64,000 nucleotides of DNA from Cherax quadricarinatus (GCF_038502225.1 NC_091355.1:16632381-16696380); one strand, 5' to 3'; shown: positions 10,451 to 22,631, counted from the first letter of the stretch. Notes: generated by a model not told the origin, from the sequence alone. Numbers and translations: made by a program.

Positions 10451-11609
10451 GGGGAAGATGTAGTAGAAGTATTATATGGCTTGGTTCATTGTTAGTTGCT
10501 GGTCCTGGGGTACTTCCAATATCAATGTTAGGATTCTGTTGATTACAGTCATTCCTTGTACAGTGTTGACATCATCCTGGTATTTGAAAAGTGGTTGTTT
10601 GTCTGTATACAAAGTAATTGTATATTTTTACACTTACAGCATCAACGGGCAATCTGATTTAGTGATATAAATATCTGAAAAAAAAAATTCATATTTGGGT
10701 TACATTTCTTGCAATAAAGCATTAGTTTATTGCTTCGGTATATCGACTTAATTTGCAGTTAAAATAGTTCATGCATGTTTTATCAAATCCGTTCAGAGTT
10801 TTGAATGCAATATAAATGAAATAACGTGGTGCCGACAAGTATGAAAAATAAATTCAAGTTTCAGTACAAGGAATATATTGCAACAGCTTTCTTGCTATGT
10901 ACAGAGCTTTATCAAGTCAGGTTGGGCCTAGCTGTTGGGTTCATCATCTGAAGTGTTACGCATGAGTTGTGACATGGACAGATACCTATACATTACCTAG
11001 TGAGAACTCTAGCCGCCTATCTATTTGCCATTCTTATACATGACTATTTGATATTCTGTACCTATCATCGTCACCCACACATTTGACCAGGTGACATCCT
11101 GTATCTATTTTCACACCTCTACAATTCGCCCCTATGTTTGGCTTGTCTATGTCTTCCTAGAGCTCACTCTATATGACTAAAGTGCTTTAGCTGTATACTT
11201 GTCCAAACTTCCCACTACTACAGATATCAGTACTAGAACTCAACACACAATTCAGGATATAAATAACCACAATTTAAACCTAAAAGATAAATGATCACGT
11301 CGACCCTGATCGAATGTTAGCCTTGCTTATTTAAAAGCATTTTGTATTATCCTTAGTGACACTGCACTTACCGTCTCAAACCATTCTGTGAACCCTAAAC
11401 GAAACTGTTCGTCGGTATCTTCCATCGCTCCACTAACCATTAGTAAAACATTTCCCAAGTCTCCTAAAACTCCGTCTACCATCTCTGTTATTCCTTTTCT
11501 TCATCCTCCACTGAACCTCCTCTGCCACATCCCTCACCACTCCTCCAATCATTAAAACTCCTTTTCAGTTTTCCATCACCTCGAAAAAACCTGTCCAGGT
11601 CCCCCAATG
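10451..11609. other. Unassigned AT-rich stretch
   Basis: No gene seen. Around 10875-10935 the words AGAGCTTTATCAAGTCAGG and ATTGCAACAGC suggest one more decayed foldback-family arm, too degraded to bound. Confidence 0.4.
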
Positions 11610-11880
11610 TTAACACAGTATTGGTGCGCTCCCTTTTCCATGTGTGTCATCCTTTTTCAAGGTAATTTATGTATACTGCGAAAAGAATCGGGTCAACGGT
11701 AGACCCCTAAGGAACTTCACTCTCTCTATTTAGCCACTCAGACAATTTTGCGTCCCAAAACACACGCTTCAGCAGTCTGATGATTTAGTTGTTTCTCCAG
11801 GCATCTGTTTTGATCAACATTCTTCAGTGGCATTTTGTTGAATGTTTTCTGGAAATTTATCATACTACATATATTGAGAC
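11610..11880 (-). pseudogene. LINE reverse transcriptase fragment (CR1-like)
   Basis: On the minus strand the stretch upstream of the fourth RT block reads like a degenerate DFQKAFDKVP block (INFQKTFNKMPL). The block itself reads VP-stop-GSTVDPILFAVYIN, matching VPQGS...GPILF.IYIND. The Gln codon is TAG (plus-strand 11707-11709). Further stops and shifts occur. This is RT of a LINE, dead by nonsense mutations; the lineage is inferred only from the block spelling. Confidence 0.75.
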
Positions 11881-11921
11881 TTTCCAGTCATGCAAATAAA
11901 ATGTGGGTCCGGAAAGTCTCA
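11875..11921. repeat. Small inverted repeat
   Basis: TGAGACTTTCC and GGAAAGTCTCA form 11-bp arms around a 25-base loop. It is not clearly part of a larger element. Confidence 0.7.
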
Positions 11922-13079
11922 ACATGATTCATAATTCAAAAATTATATTATATTTTGTAAGATGGTTGTTTTATTACTAAACCTATCTAAACCTATGTAG
12001 ACTTCCAATTATTAATTGATATCTTTCAGAAATTATTTTATCTCTAAAACCTGTGTCCATTTGTCTACCAAAAATTATTTTCAGCTATTAGGAATATAGT
12101 CAAGTGCACACGTGCCGAGTACTATTCCAGTTTATTCAGCTTGTGTTACACAACTTTCTGCATTCCCTCTGCACCAGCCAAACTGGCAGTTATGTCAGTG
12201 CATTAGTAGGAACCCCCAGCCTCACTGACTCGCTGCCGGGGTTTTACGTCAACCATTTGTCTGAGAGAGAGACCCCAGTCGAATTAATCTTATACTTTCA
12301 TGCCTAGTTAGAGTGAGTCTCTGAATATCAGGCTCAGTACATATTGTGGACTCTCTTCTAGATGTATGGCAATGACAGTGAATTTGTTTTGATCTCTCAT
12401 TCATTATTATTATTATTTTGCTGCTGTTCTAGACAATGTATACATTGCAAGTACTAAAAAACTTGGTGTTTGACTTCGCTTTTATTTTCGCTGTTTGTTC
12501 CTCGTCTGGGGATTAGGTTTGTAGGCAGGTACTATAGGCCTTTCTTAATGTACCCGTGTTCGTCTTGTCTCGTTTTAATTAAATACTGAGGTAATATTAC
12601 AGCAGATAGTTTTTTTGGCCCGTGTTAATGTTCAGCTTCACTTGTTAATTAAATTCGTTAAGATGGAGAAAGGGAGAAATAAGAAGCACATGGAATAAAA
12701 GCGTTCCTCCACCTGGGATGATAACATCCACTTTGCGGTGTCTTCAAATTTGTGTTTTTAAATTCAAGAAATGATTAGTCATTGCCTGACATTTTCTTTG
12801 TTTTTCTCACAAAAATCAATGTGATAAAATCACTCTTGGTTTTTGTAATTTTTGTGAATCAAGGAAAGCAAGGAAAAACACAAACACAACCCCAAGACCT
12901 AATAAGCAAGAGAGACTTCAGAATAAGATCTTTTACTACAAGAGAAGAGCCAGATTTCCTGCAGTCTTTTAAAGCGTTGATTAATCTCTATCAGTGAGTC
13001 TTCTAACATGGAATAACAGGACGTTCTGTGTGTAGATGAATACTGAGACGAAGTGCAAAGAAAAATGTAGAAATACCTG
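11922..13079. other. Unassigned stretch
   Basis: AT-rich; short frames at 12104-12307 and 12782-12997 show no recognisable family. CAGGAA/AAGGAAAAACACAAAC-like low-complexity DNA lies near 12860. Confidence 0.5.
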
Positions 13080-13310
13080 GAGACTACATGAAGGGCGTTC
13101 CAGGGGTGAACTCCCCCGCGGCCTAGTCCTTGATCAGGCTTCCAGGTGGATCTTGACTTGATCAATCAGGCTGTTATTGTTGGCCGCAAGTAGTCCAACA
13201 TATAAACCGTAGCCCGGCTAATTGATTACCGACTTTAGGTATCTGTCCAGCTCCCTCTTGAAGGCACCTGAACCCGCTATTATTCTGTCAATGTTTCACT
13301 ACGTGTAGAG
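13080..13310 (-). pseudogene. LINE ORF2 C-terminus with stem-loop 3' tail
   Basis: The minus strand reads GAFKRELDRYLKSVIN, a stop, then PGYGLYVGLLAANNNSLIDQ and VKIHLEA before the natural stop. After it comes a GC-rich tail matching GGCCGCGGGGG...CCCC. FK..LD.YL followed by PGYG.YVG and NSL is the shared ending of this family (also 19800-20225 and 60365-60570 on the minus strand). One in-frame stop marks it as a pseudogene. Confidence 0.8.
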
Positions 13311-14180
13311 TTTTAAGTCAAATTATATGACTGATTATAATTGTGCATAAGGAGAAACCTTGTCTCAATAAGCATCAGAAGCATCCTCTCATTTACTACG
13401 CACATTCATCCGGGAATTAAATCCACCAAAGTCATGGGATGGATGATAATTGGATTACACAGCTTCCCTTGCACCAAGATCACCTACTCAGCCGACTGCA
13501 GCGAAAACAAACATTCTTTCCCTGCCGGTTTCTCTCTTTACCTAACGGTACGAACTCTATCTTTACCTCCGGCTGCCATCTTTGGACTCATCGACAAACA
13601 CGCCGACCGTCGCTTACCAACAGGCGCAAACACACTTATCTATCAACTCGACTCAATTTTTTATACAGAGGGGAGGGTGGACAGGGATTGGTGATGGGGG
13701 AAGATCAGAGACATGTCTGTGTTTACTAACGTTTATGTTTACATAATGTTTCTTCTACGTAAAAGTATGAAAATATTCATGTATAAGCATGGATATATAT
13801 ACGTGTATGCTTGAAAAATATACATGACAAAGAATGTATACACGTTTTCAAGGGGAAAAGCAAGACGGGTTTCTATGTTCCCTGAAGAAACACTTTCCAT
13901 ATTTTCACTCTATCCAGAAAGTTGAGCGAAAGTTTCCTCTCTGGCAACTAAATATTCATTAAAGAAGCAAAATATAATTTAAAACTAAAATGGTAAATAC
14001 TTTGTTACTCATGTTATACATTTCATAGCCGAGATTTTTCACCATAAATACATGCATGAACACACATACATTTATGCATACATATACATACAAAATGAGC
14101 ACATTCTCAGCAACTAAGTTTCACCTGGTCTGAAACCAAACCAGGTCAACATAACCAACACAACAATACTTCAGGACCTT
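13311..14180. other. Unassigned stretch with two overlapping frames
   Basis: Frames of 117 (13341-13694) and 96 residues (13439-13729) overlap on the plus strand. Neither shows a recognised domain, signal peptide or clear codon bias, so I do not call a gene. The rest is AT-rich. Confidence 0.45.
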
Positions 14181-14181
14181 A

Positions 14182-14306
14182 TTGCCTCAGACCCTCTTAA
14201 TAGGAGCGTCCACGAGGTGTAAACAAACTCCTTCACCCCTCGTAAACAACACATTGAAGGCTCATTACACAATTTTGTGTTCTGGGATCAGGCCAAACAG
14301 GTCGAG

Positions 14307-14371
<65 letters not shown>

Positions 14372-14628
14372 ATATGATAGTGCAAGGGAAAGACGAACAC
14401 ACGGAGGCTATCTTAAAAGAATTGTCTACCTTTTTCTTAAGAAATAACGTGCGTTATCAAGCATTAAAAAAACGGAAGGCTTCTCTCATTTCAGCCACAG
14501 ACGGCATGAAGACAGATGGGAAGGGAAAGTGGGGTAAGAATTTACCAAATATTTTTGTAAAAAATATCTTGCAAATTACAAGAGAGATGAAACTAGATGG
14601 AAGGGATCTCTACAACTTTCTCTACTAA
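14182..14628 (+). other. Unrecognised 148-codon frame over a GA microsatellite
   Basis: The open frame starts at an ATG, crosses a short AC run and an AG run (14308-14369) that give a block of alternating R/E, and ends with a Lys-rich tail. Without the repeat block it is short and matches no family I know. A chance frame is more likely than a gene. Confidence 0.3.
14308..14369. repeat. (AC)n(AG)n microsatellite
   Basis: A short AC run passes directly into an AG run with one AAAG interruption. Confidence 0.95.
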
Positions 14629-14689
14629 ATTAGTACTGTTACTATGGAGGTGGAGGAGGTAAGACAGTGCAGTAACTGAGTATCTAGAC

Positions 14690-14992
14690 TGTTGGAACGT
14701 TTCGCTTGCTTTCTAGGCTTCTTCAGTCACAGAAGTAGCAATTATTGTAGACATCAGAGGCAGTGGAGAGGTGATGCCGACTTTATTCAACTGTCTGCTT
14801 CGATGTTTTATGTAGTGTTCAGTTTCTTTCCACCTTGAGAAAAGTTCATCTCTACAGTCTCGATCAATACTTCCTCAAGGCTTACCACCGCATTAAGTCA
14901 TCTTTGTCTCTCCTCTGCATCTGATGTCTGCCATATTTTCACTTATGTATCAGACTGAAGAAGCTTACGGAGCATTCGAAACGTTTCATAAT
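14690..14992. repeat. Inverted pair of GAAACG-family arms, decayed
   Basis: GGAACGTTTCGC with GGCTTCTTCAGTC at the left (14694-14728) is mirrored by GACTGAAGAAGCTTACGG with CGAAACGTTTC at 14952-14988. The interior is diverged from the other foldbacks. It abuts the next foldback at 14993. Confidence 0.65.
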
Positions 14993-15298
14993 GTTGAAGA
15001 TTGAGACACTTATGCAACATATGGGAATCTTTATTCAGGAAACGTTTCGCCACACAGTGGCTTCATCAGTCCGATACAAAGTAGAAAGGCGTAAGGAGAG
15101 GAGTAGTTTGAGGTAATCAGTTCCTCAGCCTGGAATCGATATGTTCAGTCCATCAATCTTGTAGAATGTACAATTCTACAAGATTGATGGACTGAACACA
15201 TCGACTCCAGGCTGAGGGACTGATTACCTCAAACTCCTCCTCTCCTTACGCCTTTCTACTTTGCATCGGACTGTTGCATAAGTGTCTCAATCTTCAAC
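14993..15298. repeat. Foldback element with one hairpin deleted
   Basis: Arms run from GTTGAAGATTGAGACACTTA to TGTCTCAATCTTCAAC around a 5-base centre at 15168-15172. The left arm contains CGTTTCGCCACACAGTGGC and TTCATCAGTCC. The right arm lacks exactly that portion: GGACTG is joined directly to TTGCATAAGTGTCTC. Otherwise the arms are near-identical, including CCTCAGCCTGGA..CGA and TCAGTCCATCAATCTTG. Confidence 0.9.
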
Positions 15299-15499
15299 TT
15301 GTCGGTTTTTCAAACCATTCATCGTTTCGTAATGTGTCTTAACCCACTTTTCGGTACTGTAAATCATTAATATAATAATATTACTATCTTAACTACTCGT
15401 GTTACTCCCCTGACTCTCACAGACTGTGTGTAAACCAGGCTTTATTTTTGGTTACCACCGGTTGAGTTACATCACAACCCTCTTACTGTACCCCTTGAA

Positions 15500-16390
15500 G
15501 GTTACGTGAAGGATGCTTCCGACGGGTCAATTCTTCTTTAGTCATGTTCCCAGACCAGGACTCCTGGTGAGCCGAGGCCTGATCAACCACACTGTTACTT
15601 TTAGCCTCATGTAGTCAAAAGTTCGAACCGAAGCCCGGCTAGTCAGGAATTGATTAGAAGGTATAGTCCAGTTCTCTCACGAAGACAGGTAGAGGGAGGC
15701 TGTTGAAGAGTCGGGGATCTCTGATACTCAACGAATTCTCCAGCCCGTCGCGCCCACGCTTTCTATTGGAGATTCACTGCATCATCTAGCAAGTAATTTC
15801 ATTTCACATGGAGTGATTCTTGAGTGCTGGACTAGGCCCAGTCACGCCAGGGTTTTCTAGGTTTAAATTATAATGTACCTTTCTCGCCTTCGATCCAGAG
15901 AATACATACGAAGGGACTTCAGGCGTTCCCAGTAGTTTAGATGTTTTGAGTGTATAATGGCAGAGAAAGTTTTCCATGTTTACTAGCTCAGTCGTCTAGC
16001 CTGTCTTGAAGACAGCTGTTGGAATACAGCAATATTCCAGCATGGTGAGAATTTCATCAATGGCTCAACATCTCTTGTCTTGAAAGTTCTAGTTATCCAA
16101 CCTATCATTTTATTTGCAGTGGGAAGAGCAACATCACTGTGATCCTGGAATACAAGATCTTCTCAAATCTCAATCCAAAGTCCAGCACATGGAACTTTCA
16201 TTCCACTAAGTAATTTGAGAATGTCCTGTACTTCGTTGGAGGCAGAGACAGAGTTGCTTCATTCTCATGATCTCCTAGTGATTGATTGGTTTCTCGAATT
16301 TTAACTTCAAATTTATGTCGCATTCCCTTAATAATTCCCAGCTGTCTAGTGTACATATTGCGAGTAATAATTTAACCTGGGGAGGATCAC
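15500..16390 (-). pseudogene. Decayed LINE-derived sequence, antisense
   Basis: The 15500-15720 part, read on the minus strand, includes AGCCGGGCTTCGGTTCGAAC and a TGGTTGATCAGGCCTCGGCT block like the C-terminal/tail region of the PGYG..VGL family. The further stretch to about 16390 has GCAGCAATATTCCAGC-like, CTTGAAAGTTCTAGTTATCC and AACCTATCATTTTATTTGC words that I recall from antisense LINE copies in decapods. No frame survives. Boundaries are approximate. Confidence 0.5.
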
Positions 16391-18235
16391 TAACCTTTTT
16401 AATTAGGTGCAAGATATCTTAAGCATCCAAATTTCCTATTCTTCCTTCCATCCTCTTCATGTCATTTAGGTTTCCCTCGAAAATTGTGTAGGAAGAAGAA
16501 ATTTTTGGGGTACTGAAAACACCTCTGAGACCTGGGAGGTGCAAATGAGGTACTCATGGCAGAATTCTACAGTGAAGGTGATACTCTGAAAAATTATGCT
16601 AGATTTTATGAATGTGAAACCAGGAAACAAAAATATTAAACAATATATATATTTGTAAACCTTTCGCCAAACTCTCATAAAAAATTTTTTTTTTGACTAT
16701 ACAGATACCAAAACTGAGATCTTCCTCAATACAGAAAATAGTCTATGATGAAATATTCATAAATCTAAGTATAATAAATTTACCATATATGATAACTCGT
16801 GTATTGGTCCGAAAACATCAAATAACGACTCCATTGACAGGAATGTTTCTGTAAGGATAAGGCTGAAAATAATTATGCATAATAAAGCACCATTACTAAC
16901 TATAATCATTAAACTTCAAAATACAGTAGTGCAATTTTCATAGTGGAAAATTAAATAAATAATGAAACAGAATAGTAAATTCAGGAGAAGAAAGGAATAA
17001 ACTTTTCAGAAGTTTGGTGGCATTATGATAGACGTTGAATATAGAGGGATTGGAAGGTATTTTACCTCTAATGAGCTGTGTAATGAATGGTGGGAACGCG
17101 TGAATCTTTACCTCCACCACAGCAATGGAGGCTGAAGGAACCTGAAGTGATGGTAAAGATGTAAAATGTAATAAAAGAATGGATTGGGTGGAAACTTGAA
17201 GCAGAAGACCTGAAAGACTGACTGGAGGAGGAAAAAACTATTTCTGGAAGTTTTGCTAACGATCAAGCAGAAGAAAGAATGGAGTATCATTACAGGTGCA
17301 ACACTAAATGTCACAGAATGGAAATGGAAATGTGGTGAAAGTGAATCGATCTGGAACTTTTGAAATCAATGTGTTGATTGATGTGTCTATGAAAAGGGTG
17401 TTAATTATAATATGAACTAAAGAAGAAAGGTAGTTATAATGTCCAGACGCCTATGGAAAGAGATGTTTATTGCTAAATGAAACAAGGAAAACACACCATA
17501 GTAGTGTCAGCACTTTTACAGAGGTGTGAAATGTGATTTGTAAATTTTACAGCAAAGATGAGGGTGGAGGCTGTGGAAAAAGTCATTATTTTTTAAATCA
17601 CTATATTATGCAAAGAATAAGAAACATAAATAGTAGATGATGGCATTGAGGAAAGGGGTTACGAGACTCAACTTTCAGAAGGTAGAAGAGAGGTTGTTGA
17701 TAAGGTTTAGTTACTTACAATGATGAAGCAGAAAAGGTTGACCAAGAGGGTGTAAAATTCCGATGTGTTAGGAAGGAGGAATAGGGGACGTCCCAGGAAT
17801 GATTGGGGAAAGGGGTGAACGAGATTTTGAGTGGCGGGGGCTCGACCACTCACCAGGCATGTCTCAGAGCACTAGACGGAGTGAAGAAAAGTGGTTTTAG
17901 ATCGTCGACATTTTGTTGAAATGTGACAACTGTAACATCTATGCTGAATTTCAGAGAAGTTGGTTAGCTGGACTTGTCTTCACTTTTCCTTCATGAGAAA
18001 TGGCCATTCAGAGGAATCAGAACAATAACAGCAGCAAGAAGAACATCAAGAACAAGCACCACATCACAACCACAACATAAAACTGTTTATTTTCCATTGT
18101 TATTATAGGTGATGTAATTTTTTCGTAAACAGGTTTTCAATTATATTTATATTAAGATCATTATTTCCAATATACTGGCTAGAATCATTAGCCTTTTGTC
18201 TGAAATATGCAAGTGCATTATTCTTTGAAGAAAGA
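16391..18235. other. Unassigned stretch
   Basis: AT-rich at first, then from about 17100 purine-rich on the plus strand (GGAAGG, GAAGAAAG words). Short frames on both strands show no recognisable protein. No repeat ends seen. Confidence 0.5.
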
Positions 18236-19799
18236 TTGACTAACAGAGAACAGGAAAATGCTAATTTCCACAATATCAAGACTGATCAGAGACAACGTCA
18301 TTCGACATATAGCTTCATGAATTATATTCTTGCTGTGACGATTTTTCATGTGTTTCTGCTAACCCCCCCCCCCCCTCTCTCTCTCTCTGGCACAACCCAA
18401 CCACAAGCGTCAGTCAGGTGATAATATCTAGCACGGAATGCTTGAAAAGTTAGCTAATGCAGTTGCCAGAATGAGCGAATCCTTTACACCAAAAACAGAA
18501 TAGATTATTCGACTGTGAATTATAGCGTCATGTGAAGGTGTGTACATTAAACCAGGCAGCAAATGGCGGTGTGTGGGTGGATGAGCACGTTTTACGTCTG
18601 ATATGAAAATGAACTTCCAATCTACGTCTAGAGTGGGAGGATGAACGTCCAATGTCCATTTTGTGTGTGAGAGCAAACGTCCGTTGTACGAGTATAAGTA
18701 TGGGTTCTTAACTGCTGCTCCATGGGCACCACTGGGGCTCATAGGAGATCCTAACCCGAGAACACTTTTTTCCTCACGAGTTCCTTCCTGTCACTCTAAA
18801 AATTTGATATATAAAAGAAATTAGTTTTATGTTAGTACAGTCACTGTATCATCGCATCAGTTTTATGTTTTTGTCCCTGTATTGTATTGAGAAATATCTG
18901 CATAACAAAGAGATCCAATTGTTGCTCTTGTGTCTAATTTGTAATTAGGATCTTCATAGTTTAGGTTTTATGCACGTGCTCACATAGTTTTTATATTGAA
19001 AAATTGGTATTTAAGAATAAAATACTTATTACATGAGTTTATTTTTTGGTTAGCTGTATATGAGATAGAATATGAGGTAGATTTATTGCATCAATGCCTG
19101 ACAATGCTCCAGCTTGCCTCATTCTGTAGTGTCTGGCTGTGTTTCAACTAGCATCATTCTTAGTGCTTTGTTCTTCGCTTCATCCCACTTCATTTTTAGT
19201 CTTTAATGCTATGTTCCAGCTCGCATGATTCTTAATGCCTGATGCTGTGTTTCAAACTGCCTCCTCCTTAAATTTGTTACCAACGAGGAAGCTCAACAAA
19301 TGGCTGCTTACACACACTGTTGAATGTTTATGTCCTATTCCTTTGATAAAATGGTATTCACCATGTCAGTGCCTCTTGAAGTGTGCTGGAGTGAAAGATG
19401 TTTTGTTGAAAGTTAACAAGAATGTGTGGTTCCTCAGTCGTATAATAGTCTTGAGCGAAATAACAAATGTAAAAATTCATGTGGTGTAACTTTAGAACTA
19501 ACTTACTAGAGGTAAAAAAAAAAGAAAGCAGCTTCATGGAGTGCATTCTTGCCTACATGTTTTCTTGGAATCTTGTAAAGGATGAATTTAAAAGTCATCT
19601 TCTGGATTATATTTTTTGCATGGCTCCAGCTCCGACGATAGAGCCTTAGTCATTAAAAAAAAACAAATTCAATAGTTTTCTACTCTGGTTTAAATAGTTT
19701 AAACTCTTTGGAATATACAGAGGACTTGGCAGCGCCAGGATAAAGTGTTGCTTACGGTAATATTTATATTGAAACTAAGCTTGTTAGTTTCAAAGACTG
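18236..19799. other. Unassigned stretch
   Basis: A C run leading into a CT run at 18363-18389 is the only low-complexity tract. Around 18540-18680 the word GAACGTCCAATGTCC partly repeats (AACTTCCAATCTACGTC, AACGTCCGTTGTACG), a faint degenerate repeat of roughly 60 bp. No gene recognised. Confidence 0.45.
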
Positions 19800-20225
19800 T
19801 CAGCGATCTCACCGACTTTACGAAATCAGTGTAGCTGGAGGTCGTTCCGGGAATCAATCCCCCGGAACGACCTCCAGCTAGGTGGATCACGCTCTGATTA
19901 ACCAGGCTGTTACTGCTGGTAGCACACAATCCAATGTACGAACTAGTCCGACTGATGGGGCACTAAGTATCTTTCCAATTCCAACTTGAAGGCAGCCAAT
20001 GGTATATTTGTGATTCCCGTTATGTATAATATTAGACTGTTGAATAGTCTTGGGACCCGGACGAAGAGCGTGTTCATAGCACCACTGCTTTTCAATGAGG
20101 GTATGTTACACCGTCTACCGAATCTTATGTTTTCGAAATGAGTGCTTTCTGTGTGCAGATTTGGGACCAGCTCCAATATTTTCTTACTAACAAAGTGCTT
20201 TCCCATACATGAATTCAGCAAAATA
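19800..20225 (-). pseudogene. LINE ORF2 C-terminus with 3' hairpin
   Basis: The minus strand gives FVRVPRLFNSL...ITNIPLAAFKLELERYLV, the usual R.FNSLP..V...FK..LD..L ending of LINE ORF2. The continuation encodes the GLRAANNNSL-type tail with stops. Next to the 3' end lies an exact hairpin at about 19834-19879: CTGGAGGTCGTTCCGGG pairs with CCCGGAACGACCTCCAG. This is more extended than in the other copies. Confidence 0.7.
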
Positions 20226-20648
20226 TACCTAAATTATATGGGGTAATTCCTGGATATATTTGAACTAGTCATTAAACTTGCCGGCAGGTGACCTACAAAC
20301 CTTTCAGAAAAACCATAGTCTTTTCTTGTTATATACGTATCTTTCAATGTTTTATTGATGAAGAACTAGACACGTATACTTTACTGATGTTATCTAAGAT
20401 TGTTTTCTGCTCGATCTGTTGGGAAAGGGCAAGCAAGTGTGTCCAGGATACACTGGTTCAATGAAGCGAGTTTCTCTACCTGTGATTGTGGATATGACTT
20501 CAAGGAGGAAAATAAGTAAGATATATATATTAGGAATGGCATCCTATAGGAAATGGGAAAGCAAACAGGCAAACTCAAAAATTACTGGTGGATCTTTAAC
20601 GCCATTGAAAATCAGCTGCTATAGATAAATTATATTCAGTTTAACATG

Positions 20649-20760
20649 ACTCGCGAAATCGTAATGACACGATTGCAAACAAACCATACCACGGGCGGGG
20701 TTAAAACCCGATATCAGAGACCCTCAGACCGCGGGTTCTAACCCCGCCCATGGTATGGTT
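20649..20760. repeat. tRNA-derived SINE in head-to-head inverted arrangement
   Basis: AACCATACCACGGGCGGGGT at 20682 is mirrored by CCCCGCCCATGGTATGGTT ending at 20760, with about 20 bases between arms. The right arm carries GCGGGTTCTAACCCCGC, a tRNA B-box/T-arm. The left arm extends outward with the SINE tail, which holds a small AATCGT/ACGATT hairpin. Two SINE copies meeting head to head would explain it. Confidence 0.7.
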
Positions 20761-21880
20761 TATATTCAGTTTAAATTTTTTATATATTTTGAAAACGACA
20801 AAAATTAAAGCTAATTTTCTCGTCTGATTTGTTTCGACTCACAGTATTATTATTCATATTTCAGTAGTTATTCGAAGAATAATTATCCTATACATTCTCA
20901 TTACAAAACCTAAACCAGCTTAATTATATCAACGTATCAAACATTATACCATATTATTCATTAGATAAAAAAAAGGCATGATTTCTGGTTGGTTTTATAA
21001 TGGGGTTTCAAGATTATCGACGAAGCGAGGATTATTAAGGCCCCATATGACCTGTTCACCACTAGTAACTAATACTTTATTTTCTAAAATTGGGATTACT
21101 ATAATCTCTCGCGCATACTGACGCATACACACATTTCGGAGTATATAACTTTCCTCATCGCATTTAAAAATGGAATGAGGAAATATGAAGTTAACCAGAA
21201 GTTGCAACTATTCAATCAATGAGAAACAAATATTAAAACTATTTATCTTCAAACACACCAAGCTTGTCATATAAAATACTTCATATATTTCTCTTATTTA
21301 TTTTTTAAATGTTATTTAAATTGTCTGAGCTAAAGAATTGAAGAAAAAGGTTCTCCTGGATGTTTTCTAAGTCAAAATGTTTATAGCTTGAATCCAATAT
21401 TGCGCGTGCTGTTATTATGAGGCATTTGAAGTACTGTATTTATATTCCTGTGTTTAAATTACCCGTGTTTATTCCTGTTTTACATGTTTCCACCTCAGTC
21501 ACATAAAATGTACCTCAGTGTGCAAACTATAGGGTATAAATTCAGTGATTCCAATCAATTCAGATTTCATACTGTTCGGAGGATATGCTCTGAAGATGTA
21601 AACGACAGCCTTTCGAAAGACAAATTACGACAACCACTAGATCTTTTTCCCTCTCGGGTAATACCTAATTATAACAGCTAGAATTAGTGGTTAAAATGAG
21701 GTTAGTCTTGCTCAAAGCCATTGTTTACACGCTACCTTTCATGATTTATTATAATTCACCATTACATCAACAATAAAAGAACTTATTAAGCTATGATATC
21801 GAAGCAAATTGATGCATAATTATAAATTTTACACCAAGAAAACATGAGCTAAATAGCATGTTCAAGGCACCATGAGCTTT
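20761..21880. other. Unassigned AT-rich stretch
   Basis: I see no gene or element. Short frames at 20995-21207 and 21484-21681 are unrecognised. Confidence 0.5.
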
Positions 21881-21945
21881 TGTTGGAACGACATTTCGAT
21901 CTATGAAGATCTTTATCAAGCCTGAGAGAAAGTGCAAAGTGTTTG
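21881..21945 (-). repeat. Single GAAACG-family hairpin arm, GATC subtype
   Basis: On the minus strand: CTTGATAAA, then GATCT-TCAT-AGATC, then GAAATGTCGTTCC. It preserves the hairpin position and pairing with an entirely different stem sequence. Confidence 0.6.
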
Positions 21946-22004
21946 TAATATATACTCCTAGAGGGGAAGGAAGATCTGAGGGGAGGAAAATAGTTGGATT
22001 AGAT

Positions 22005-22145
22005 TAAGTTAGGTAAGGTTTGCCAGGAAGCAGGACAACTGCTTCCTGACACGGGTCACAGTCACATGATAACCCGCAGCTGGAACTTGTGTGTCATTTG
22101 ACCGAGGCCTTAGCTGGCTTACCGGTCTACCTCTTTAAAATTTAT
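22005..22145 (+). repeat. SINE-like repeat, copy 1
   Basis: It starts in GTTAGGTAAGGTTTGCCAGG and holds a hairpin, CAGGAAGCAGGACAACTGCT closing on TCCTG. It then carries GACACGGGTCACAGTCA and ACCGAGGCCTTAGCTGGCTT, ACCGGTC, and ends at CTTTAAAATTTAT. A second copy with the same ends is at 30566-30715. Confidence 0.8.
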
Positions 22146-22516
22146 GAAAATAACCAATTAGGTTACTGGATGGAGTGAAACACATCTTGTGCCATTGGAC
22201 ACTGAACGAAGTATACTGAACAAAGTATGTGAAATGGCCGGCACATTTAATGGCCAAAACTGACCCAAATTTTGAATCCAAAATTTGGCTTAGGTTCTTG
22301 AGTGAGGTACCACTCACTTGGTCTCGAACCAGGTACCACTCACATGGCCTCGAGTCAGGTACCACTCACTTGGCCTCGAGTCAAGTACCACTCACAGTTT
22401 TGTTGAGTCAGGTCTATTCGTGCGGTGCTTCAGAATTTAATGCTTCTCAGGTGAATCTGTCTTTCTTGTATCACGTACAAATGTGCTGATCTTTCTTTCG
22501 CTCGCTCTCTCTCTCT

Positions 22517-22562
<46 letters not shown>

Positions 22563-22624
22563 GGTTTGACAAGGTTAAGGATCCCTAGCTTTATTGACAA
22601 GCTATTTACAGGTTAAGGATTCCT

Positions 22625-22631
<7 letters not shown>
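22517..22631 (-). mobile_element. 3' end of Jockey-like element inserted in a CT microsatellite
   Basis: A T run of about 38 bases (the poly(A) on the minus strand) is followed by the inverted 3' UTR: TTTGACAAGGTTAAGGATCC, CTAGCTTTATTGACAAGC and AGGTTAAGGATTCCTAA. CT repeats lie directly on both outer sides (22503-22518 and 22629-22656). Only about 75 bases of element remain before the truncation point. Confidence 0.9.

Noticed and set aside
13341..13729. Overlapping frames of 117 and 96 residues as a host gene
   Set aside because: No family resemblance, no splice or promoter context, and overlapping frames of similar quality suggest chance.
14182..14628. 148-residue Lys-rich protein
   Set aside because: A third of it is a GA microsatellite; the remainder is unrecognised and short.
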